In this document: one piece after another, positions 57,341 to 64,000 of the stretch
Layout of the letters: each line of letters opens with the position of its first letter
Numbering within the stretch: the stretch's first letter is position 1
Origin: Laetiporus sulphureus 93-53
Lineage: Eukaryota; Basidiomycota; Agaricomycetes; Polyporales; Laetiporaceae
Assembly (NCBI RefSeq): GCF_001632365.1
Contig: NW_024468541.1
Location: 12,324-76,323 of the forward strand
DNA: 64,000 nucleotides
Reading direction: 5' to 3'
Made by a program: the position numbers and the translations under genes
The notes under the pieces: model-generated
Told to the model about the DNA's origin: nothing
Seen by the model: the letters and a program-made list of their open reading frames with translations, nothing else
The model's database searches: none

Positions 57341-57628
57341 TCAGATTCTGGGGTCTATCACTAACAGAGTTTTAACTTTCCCTAGTCTATGTGTGACGGC
57401 GACATCGGACCCGCTCGTAATCGTTTGTAGCGCCCGGACGTAGCGTGTGCTCTTCTGATACGCGCCGGGGCGGACCGGTGCTCGGACTATCCACATCTTA
57501 GGTGTAGGTGAAGCAATCCAAGGTATGTTACCACCGTATCTCTGGTCGCTCTGTTCTTCATCTCCGAGATAATTCACAAAGACAAAGGTGCCACCGGGAT
57601 CGTGTAAAAATGGAAAATATCCGGGCAT
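57341..57628 (-). CDS. Possible terminal exon, unknown protein
   Basis: Open minus-strand frame of 95 codons ending at a stop at 57341, with good protein character (G-Y-F-P-F-L-H-D-P-G-G-T-F-V-F-V-N-Y, then G-G-N-I-P-W-I-A-S-P). An acceptor-like GAGACGCAG lies just upstream, near 57640. No upstream exon or family recognised. Confidence 0.25.
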   Translation of the reverse strand: MPGYFPFLHDPGGTFVFVNYLGDEEQSDQRYGGNIPWIASPTPKMWIVRAPVRPGAYQKSTRYVRALQTITSGSDVAVTHRLGKVKTLLVIDPRI

Positions 57629-59477
57629 TCTTCCAATTACCCCACTGCGTCTCAGACCGTGGTGTGCCCATTCACAACCTCTGGGACTTCAGGACTGACC
57701 GTCGTACCTGTTTTAAACCGCTGTAGTGCAGTCACGAGCTCGTACCACTATCAATGCACCATGGCTCCGGAACGAATGATACAGCAGGCGCAAGATGATG
57801 CTGTTCGAAACTCAGTACGCTGCGCTGTCAATAATGCCTAGAGCGGGTCCGTTCTTCGCATAATTTGTATACCATTGGAATGTTGAGTTCAATCAAGAGT
57901 GCCGTCTGTTCGGTCTCGCATCTTCATGATCTGTTACAGATGTATCGCGTGGGACGGCGAGTCTCGCCCCGCGTTTATGCATTCCTCGCTGGACGCAGCA
58001 CAGGGCTGCCGACTCCACTGGCGCCCAGTAACTCTACGGCAAGCACCCTAACTTCGGTTTCGGCATTCCGAGATCTCACCCTGCACTACAAATTCAGGCC
58101 GCGTAAAACTTGCTTCTTCGTAGACGCCGTCGTGCGAGAGTCACCAGCCGCCTGACTGGGTCCTGCGCAGTGCGAGTCTCGGCCACAGGAAATACCGAAA
58201 CATTTCACGACGCGTCAGGCACGCTGATACTAGGAGCTCTTCTTTGGAATGAGTTACGAACGCGCGTCCGATGATCGTCTCCAATGACAGAAACAAAAAG
58301 ACTTCTCGTACACGTCGCGTATTGGCTTCCAAGCCGTGTCATTCAGGTATCATCTCTTCACCGAGGAATGGGTTCCATGAAACGCGGAAATTGGGCGAAG
58401 GTTCGTGGTGCATGGCTGCCAATGTGAGGCTGCCCTAAAGCTGACGCACATTGTTGATGCTGACTAACTGTATTGCTTGCAAACCGACCGTCTGACTTGC
58501 GGACATAGATGACTTGCGTTCAACATGGACATCTGATCGTCGGCCTGATCTGCCGTCCGGCACGGTCCTAATACGAGCATGGCAATTCCAGTAACTTTGA
58601 AAGCGACGTTACGCCAAATGCGTTGGTGTTGTGCTCACCGCCTTCGGCATTATAGCATATTCGTTTGGTTTTCTCGGCTTCCATGTCGCAGCGTCGCGGG
58701 ATCCAGCGGGCCACCTTCTCGGCGGGCACCGAGACCGCATAGCACGCATCGTCTCTTGCTCAGCGCCCAATGGCCGATCAAGCACAAGCGGACTACGGGC
58801 ACCGAGACTCGTAAGCATTGTTATCAATCAGCAATAGCGTCATCCACATATCGTGGGCGCGAAGGATCTTGTTCGTCTCTCTTGTGGTTTCCTTGCCTAC
58901 TCCATGGTTTCATCGTGATCTGCTTCTGCCCTTTCCTCATCTTGTCCTGGCGCTTCGATGTTTGCGGAACAACATTTCACCAACTCTGCTGTGTTGATTG
59001 CTATATACAGATTTGGACAGATCATCGAGGATACTTTTCACCTGCCAAACTGAGCGAAGGACACTGACATCGCGGGTCACTGCCTGTCTGCGTACTTGCT
59101 GTTACTGATGTCTTGAGATGTAGGCCGCCGTGCCGTGCCTTGCTTTTGGGGTGTTCATGTGGAACCTATGACGACAGTATCATGCTGGCGTCACACGGAG
59201 CCAAGTATGGCTCTCAGTACTCCGGCTGAATGGGTGCCATCTCAGTTGCTCCACGGAGCTGTCCATCTAAGGAGGCATGACATCTGTTGCGGCCTCTGCA
59301 TGCTCTGCGTGGTCGCGCTCACCGTAGCTGTCCCCGACGTTCCATCCTGACAGCCCTATGCAATCCTTTACACTGGGCAAGGCCCGCGATGCCAGCGAAT
59401 GCCCATCTGAAACGAAGACAATCGGGTAATGACCGCTGAGCAACAGCACAAGCGACGGTATCGCTGCGCCGTGCAGA

Positions 59478-59738
59478 TCAAAGTATCGTACGTAGATTCC
59501 CTCTTCGGGATCTTCTCATCGCACCGATTGGCACTTCCCGTCGGAAGGACAGTTCTTGCGCGTCTGGTGACGGCAATCGGCTTTCTTCGAAGTTAACGTC
59601 GACGTACATAGCCGGGTCGGTGGCTATGGCCAGCTTCCCTTCACTGTTGAGTTTCAGTAACAGGAGCGCCGGTTCGAGGCCTTCGGGGCCGAGGATATGC
59701 GGGGGGGCGGACGTGCCCATAGTTGCACACGGACGCAT
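59478..59738 (-). CDS. Possible exon, unknown protein
   Basis: Open minus-strand frame with protein-like content (G-L-E-P-A-L-L-L-L-K-L-N, then D-P-A-M-Y-V-D-V-N-F-E-E-S) ending at a stop at 59478. Farther upstream on the same strand, 59956-60315 is also open and Cys-rich. I cannot link the two. No family recognised. Confidence 0.22.
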   Translation of the reverse strand: MRPCATMGTSAPPHILGPEGLEPALLLLKLNSEGKLAIATDPAMYVDVNFEESRLPSPDAQELSFRREVPIGAMRRSRRGNLRTIL

Positions 59739-60740
59739 TCGAATGCAGGCACCGCAAATTGAGGTCCGTCGACCTTGTTGTCACGAACTCGAAATCTTCA
59801 ATGTACTGCTGGTGTCAAATGGGCTGTCGCGCGCAAAATTTCGCATGTGCAACCTCGCAGGGTTGAACGGTTTCGCCGGCTGAATTGTTGGCTGGGATGG
59901 TTCTCACGTCCATTGAGCGCGATGGGCGCCCGTCGGTCCGAGCCGCGGCGTTAGCTCAGCAAGCTCCTCCAGAACCGAGCAAGAGACAATTGCACTCCTC
60001 CCCGCGCACAGTCGCCTCACGGCCGCACGTCCATTTAACGCGATATTGCTCGGCAGGACTCATGTGCATGGCGTGGTTAAGCTTAACGCTGATGGCCACA
60101 ATAGGTCGGTTGCAGGATCCAGTGGCGGGCTTTTCGCGGAGCTTGAAAATGCCTCCGCCATCGCGGAGCACATTTGGCCTCATTCGGACGTTGCAGTGAC
60201 ACTCTTCACGTTGCGTCCAACCCCACGACATATCGCTTGCATTGAATTGCACTGCGTTTCGCATTGCGCGTGGCCATGCGAACCAGTAGCACCGACGGGT
60301 TAGCGGAGTGTGCACAAAATATGTCCTCGAATATCGGACCCGTTGCGGGGGCTCACGCGGTGCTTCCTGAAGTTTGATTAACTATAGAGTGTGATCTCGA
60401 GCGAATCTTCAGAGTCTGCACCCTTTTGTTCCCTAGCTCATTGGCCTAGATTGCCGAGATCTGAAACTCGCAATCGGTCCTGGCCAATGCTTTTGTCATG
60501 CCTCTCTGCGCGGCACATTTTCTCGGACGGGCTCCTGCATCATTTCCCCGTCAGGGTCACGCTTGCGCGCTCGGGAATCGCAGCCTATGGAGAATTTTGC
60601 AACATTTTCCAGCACAATCACCACCACACGTGTTGCAAATGTTCCCTCCCACTCATAAAAGCCTCGCGTCCGCTAGACTGCCCTCCGTGCCTTCGGCTAG
60701 ACTCGCCTCCTTTGGTCATTGCCCATCCTACTTTCCTGAT

Positions 60741-60754
60741 CTATATCTATATTC
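60741..60754 (+). promoter_or_regulatory. TATA-like element of the sesquiterpene synthase gene
   Basis: CTATATCTATATTC lies about 32-45 bp before the ATG at 60786. If used, it implies a very short 5' leader. A pyrimidine-rich stretch precedes it. Confidence 0.3.
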
Positions 60755-60785
60755 GTCTATACACTCAAGCAGCTGATTCGCTCTC

Positions 60786-62106
60786 ATGTCCTCCTCAACC
60801 ATGCCTTCCGCATCGTCATCCTCCCCGACCAAATTCTACCTCCCCGACCTCGTCGGCCACTCCACAATCCCTGTCCGCTGCAATAGACATCACAAGCAGG
60901 CGAACACTGAATCTACCCAATGGTTGATATGCGGTGGCAAGCTCACTGACAAGAAGCGCGACGCGTTTCGTGGCCTTAAAGCGGGCTACCTTACATCAAT
61001 GTGCTATCCTCTGGCAGGCTACCCTCAGCTCCGGGTATGCTGTGACTTCATGAACTACCTTTTCCACCTCGACAACATCTCGGACGAGATGAACGACAGC
61101 GGTACTGTGGGGACGGCAGCACAGGTCCTCAATGTGCTGTACCATCCATATGCCTCTCAACCCAATACCAAAGTGGGCAGGATGACAAGAGAGTGAGTAC
61201 GCCACCCCTCGCATCCGAGTCTCGCATGGTCTGAGTTCATGCATATAGTTACTGGTTGCGCCTCATTGCCACAGCGTCCCCAGGCGCACAGCAACGTTTC
61301 ATCGAAACGTTCGACATGTTCTTCCAAGCTGTGACCCAGCAGGCCATGGACCGTGAGAGCGGTGCCATCCCGGACCTCGAGTCGTACATCGCAGTCCGGC
61401 GCGACACCAGCGGCTGCAAGCCATGTTGGGCGCTGATCGAGTATGCCAACAACGTGGGTGCTTCCGACCGATATCCGGATCATGCTTCTGACGTACTTGT
61501 ATAGCTCGACCTCTCGTGGGAAGTCATGGATCACCCCATCATACGAGGGCTTGGAGAAGCCGCAAATGACCTCGTCACGGTTCGTGTCTTTTGTCTTTGT
61601 GAGAGTGGGCAGCTGCTAACCTTTTTCCAGTGGTCCAATGTCGGTCTCACCATTTAGTACTGTGGGCTGTTCGGCGCTGACACCACCTTACCTCCTACTT
61701 ACAGGACATCTTCTCGTACAACGTGGAGCAGTCAAAAGGTGCGTCGGCGTACTGATTGAAGTGCGGTTGAAGGAATTTGCTTGCTAACAATAAGGCTTTT
61801 GTATAAGGCGACACGCACAACATGATCATCGTGGTACAAAGTCAGCAAGGTTTGGACCTGCAGTCCGCTGTCGACTTCGTGGGAGAACTTTGCAAACAAA
61901 GCATCGATCGCTTCCAATACCTACGCGAGAACCTGCCTTCCTGGGGCCCTGAGATGGATCGCCAGGTACAGATATACGTGGGAGGCCTCGCAGATTGGAT
62001 ATCGGGAAGTCTCAAGTGGTCCTTCGAGTCGGAGCGTTACTTCGCGAAGACAGGCCTCGAGGTGAAGAAGACACGTGTCGTCAACTTGCTCCCTCGTCGT
62101 GCCTGA
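60786..62106 (+). CDS. Sesquiterpene synthase (class I terpene cyclase, Cop/Omp type)
   Basis: Cyclises farnesyl diphosphate to a sesquiterpene in the cytosol; the product cannot be predicted. Six exons: 60786-61192, 61249-61453, 61505-61579, 61631-61639, 61705-61738 and 61808-62106, 342 aa, a normal length for fungal enzymes. The aspartate-rich metal site is D-N-I-S-D-E at residues 96-101. The NSE site is N-D-x-x-S-x-x-x-E at 232-240, followed by S-K-G-D-T-H-N. The R-Y pair near the C-terminus (S-E-R-Y-F) is kept. Exon 4 is only 9 nt (Trp-Ser-Asn), so the NSE motif is assembled across a splice junction. All junction phases agree and no residue is missing, so the enzyme should be active. No oxidase sits directly beside it, but the upstream MFS gene and the distant FMO and P450 genes are typical partners in such pathways. 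Confidence 0.93.
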
Positions 62107-64000
62107 AAATCGAAGCTTGATAGATACCCCCGGGCCTTGCGCATGGTACGTTCTTCGGTACGCTTGCTGAATGGAACCTTAACGTTTATTGAACCTTTTT
62201 ATTGCAGGTGCCTTACCCATTATCGCTTATCGATCCAGGCGCGTCGGCTTTCCACGCCAGGCGCCATGTCTTAGGCCACACCTACCTCCGTGCGGAAAAA
62301 AACTGACCCTCCTTTGTTGTAGCTATATCACGTACCTGCATTTGCTGTGTATCCATCCCAGCACATACATTCGTTCTAGACATCGCTGTCTCCTAGACTT
62401 CTTCTATCTGTGCTTTCGTTGTTCGTTCTCTCGCCATGTATGGATGGATCGCTCATGCGTTCGTGTACCACTCGCCCGCATCTCTATCATACAGCCTACT
62501 CCTTACACATTTCGATCTTTGGATCCTTATTTGAGCTGGCGGCAACGCTGCTCACATTCTTATCTACTCACCATCGCTCTTCGTTCGAGTTGGTACTGTA
62601 TTTGCTCTGTTCGACCATAGATACCATTTCATTATCTGACGTGTCCTGCATTGACCGTCTTATAATTATTGCCCTTCGGCGTATATATTTCCAGCATCTT
62701 TTGGACTCATTTAATGACGTGAAAACAATAGCGACGGACTTGATGTCCCGGGAAGGTGGCTTGCTGTCTTCAGGATTCTACGAGCTGACCAATTGACGAG
62801 TATAGAAATAGAGCAGACAGACACAGCCTCGGGAAGGGGTAACGGAGTCATTGAATGCACAGGGTGCCCAGCGCACTCTCACACTACCACGTATGAGGAG
62901 ACAGTGCAATGGAACATGCAGCCACCCCATCGGAACTCGGATAGACGCATGCGGCTCACCTCTGGAGAACAATAACAGTTACGAGATTGACAGATATGGT
63001 GCGTGGATTCCAGCATCGTTGGCTGACGTATGTCGCACAGCCCGGATGCCAGATGTTGGAATGCGCGGTGTTTTGCTATCACCGTTAGTTTGATGAAGCG
63101 GGAACCGGAGAGATGGGCAGCGCGAGGGGATCAAAGCTGCGAACAAGGCTCGAGAACTCGATCCTTGGAACGCTCATGCGATGTCGAGCTTGTACGACAG
63201 AGCAAGGAAGATGTGACCACTCGGCGTCTGCGCTTGACAATCAGAAGCATTTCCCTCGGAGCCGACCAAGACGTACCAGTCGCACTAGCACGAATACTGC
63301 AACCCAATCATCCGTTGTTCGTGGTATTCCGAGACAATGTGTGAGACAAATTGAGATCTGACCGTTGTCAGGTCAAGCGAGCTATCTCCGGGGTTCCAGC
63401 ATGATGGAACAATAGCAGTTGGAAACGACTTTGTTTCCGATCTTTTGAGGTACGATCTTGTCTTTACGAGTCTTGTCAGTACGAGCGCAGTATGTCTTGG
63501 CTGGTCAATCACCGCGAGTTGGTTGTACGATTGATCCAAATCAACTGATGGAAAGGTACGAACATTCTGTCGGGCGCGCGATAATTGGGGGGTGCACCGA
63601 CCGGCATCGCGCTACAGGTCACAAACAAATAGGGAGCGTGCATAATAGGGTGTCCAAGGGTGCGGGTCATCCTGTGCGGTGAACCAAACCTAAGATGTGG
63701 GTTGCACGCTGAGTGTGTAATAATGACATGGTCGCGATCGCGCTGATTGCGCGCGGGAACGAGGCGTGGTTTGGATGTCGATACACAGGAGAGCACACGG
63801 CATGGAGGCTATCGGATAAGAGTCATATGAACGACAAGCGAGAGCTGTCGAATACGAGTTGTCGTAGATGCAGCGAGAAGCGGGGTGCTCGGAATGCATG
63901 GTCTCCGTCGAATTCGGAAAACCTATACCGAACGATGTAGGCCTAATAGAAAACTCCTTTAAGGTTCTGCAGTGATGCCGGAAGTGCAAAATAATAAGCC
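62107..64000. other. Downstream region, no supported gene
   Basis: Begins with the 3' flank of the terpene synthase gene. The 62189-62800 part is pyrimidine-rich on the plus strand, with no coding signal. Minus-strand frames at 63285-63539 and 63690-63989 are open but lack motif, start or splice support. The window ends without a recognisable neighbour. Confidence 0.4.

Larger units (their letters stand above)
55875..60720. other. Gene-poor region with scattered open frames
   Basis: Nearly 5 kb without a gene I can defend. Minus 57341-57628 and 59478-59738 are the most protein-like stretches. A hydrophobic plus-strand stretch near 58640-58690 (L-T-A-F-G-I-I-A-Y-S-F-G-F-L-G-F) might be a membrane span of a small unknown gene. 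None could be given a start, splice sites and a stop together. Confidence 0.35.

Noticed and set aside
59665..59685. GGTTCGAGGCC, resembling a pol III B box of a tRNA gene
   Set aside because: The flanks do not form a T-stem or acceptor stem, and no A box lies at the right distance upstream.
1..64000. CRISPR arrays, bacterial operons, Shine-Dalgarno sites, rRNA genes
   Set aside because: None seen. The intron-rich gene structure is eukaryotic, and no regularly spaced repeats or rRNA-like stretches were found.

Overview
The window looks like nuclear DNA of an agaricomycete (mushroom-forming basidiomycete). The evidence is very short introns (mostly 45-65 bp, GT-AG with a few GC-AG), high exon numbers, and gene families typical of this group: DUF6533 membrane proteins, F-box/leucine-rich proteins, a Cop/Omp-type sesquiterpene synthase, a CYP505-type P450-reductase fusion and a Ppo-type fatty-acid dioxygenase. 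The exon models given here were built by hand from splice signals, reading phase and protein motifs. None has been tested against transcripts.

Layout. (1) 1-324: edge of a probable LTR. (2) 1.4-9.0 kb: a tandem duplication of about 4.3 kb. Each unit carries a flavin monooxygenase gene (+) followed by a convergent, weakly homeodomain-like gene (-). Unit 1 was later hit by a 149-bp retroposed insert with a 14-bp target duplication. (3) 9.7-20.5 kb: a minus-strand block with the CYP505-type self-sufficient P450, a small unknown gene, and a fatty-acid dioxygenase that lacks both the usual P450 half and the catalytic tyrosine. (4) 21.3-25.4 kb: a large single-finger C2H2 protein (-). (5) 25.4-30.8 kb: gene-poor, with scattered exon-like segments including one resembling a pRiA4b ORF-3 domain. 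(6) 30.8-31.5 kb: a small secreted cysteine-rich protein with a duplicated module. (7) 33.2-39.7 kb: two intact, divergent UvrD/Srs2-like helicase genes separated by a 675-bp region with a cluster of MluI cell-cycle boxes. (8) 40.3-45.4 kb: tandemly duplicated DUF6533 membrane-protein genes with a perfect 16-bp hairpin between them. (9) 47.5-55.9 kb: two paralogous intronless F-box-like genes in opposite orientation flanking an MFS transporter with a very long central loop. (10) 60.8-62.1 kb: an intact sesquiterpene synthase whose NSE metal motif is split around a 9-nt exon.

The window is not one tight biosynthetic cluster, but it is rich in oxidative and secondary-metabolism genes and shows repeated local duplication (FMO, DUF6533, F-box, UvrD). 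The points most worth following are the Tyr-to-Cys change in a P450-less dioxygenase next to a CYP505-type gene, the divergent helicase pair with a shared G1/S-type promoter, and the young retroposed insert dated relative to the tandem duplication. Long stretches (27.9-30.8, 31.5-33.2, 44.8-47.5, 55.9-60.8 and 62.1-64 kb) hold no gene I can defend.
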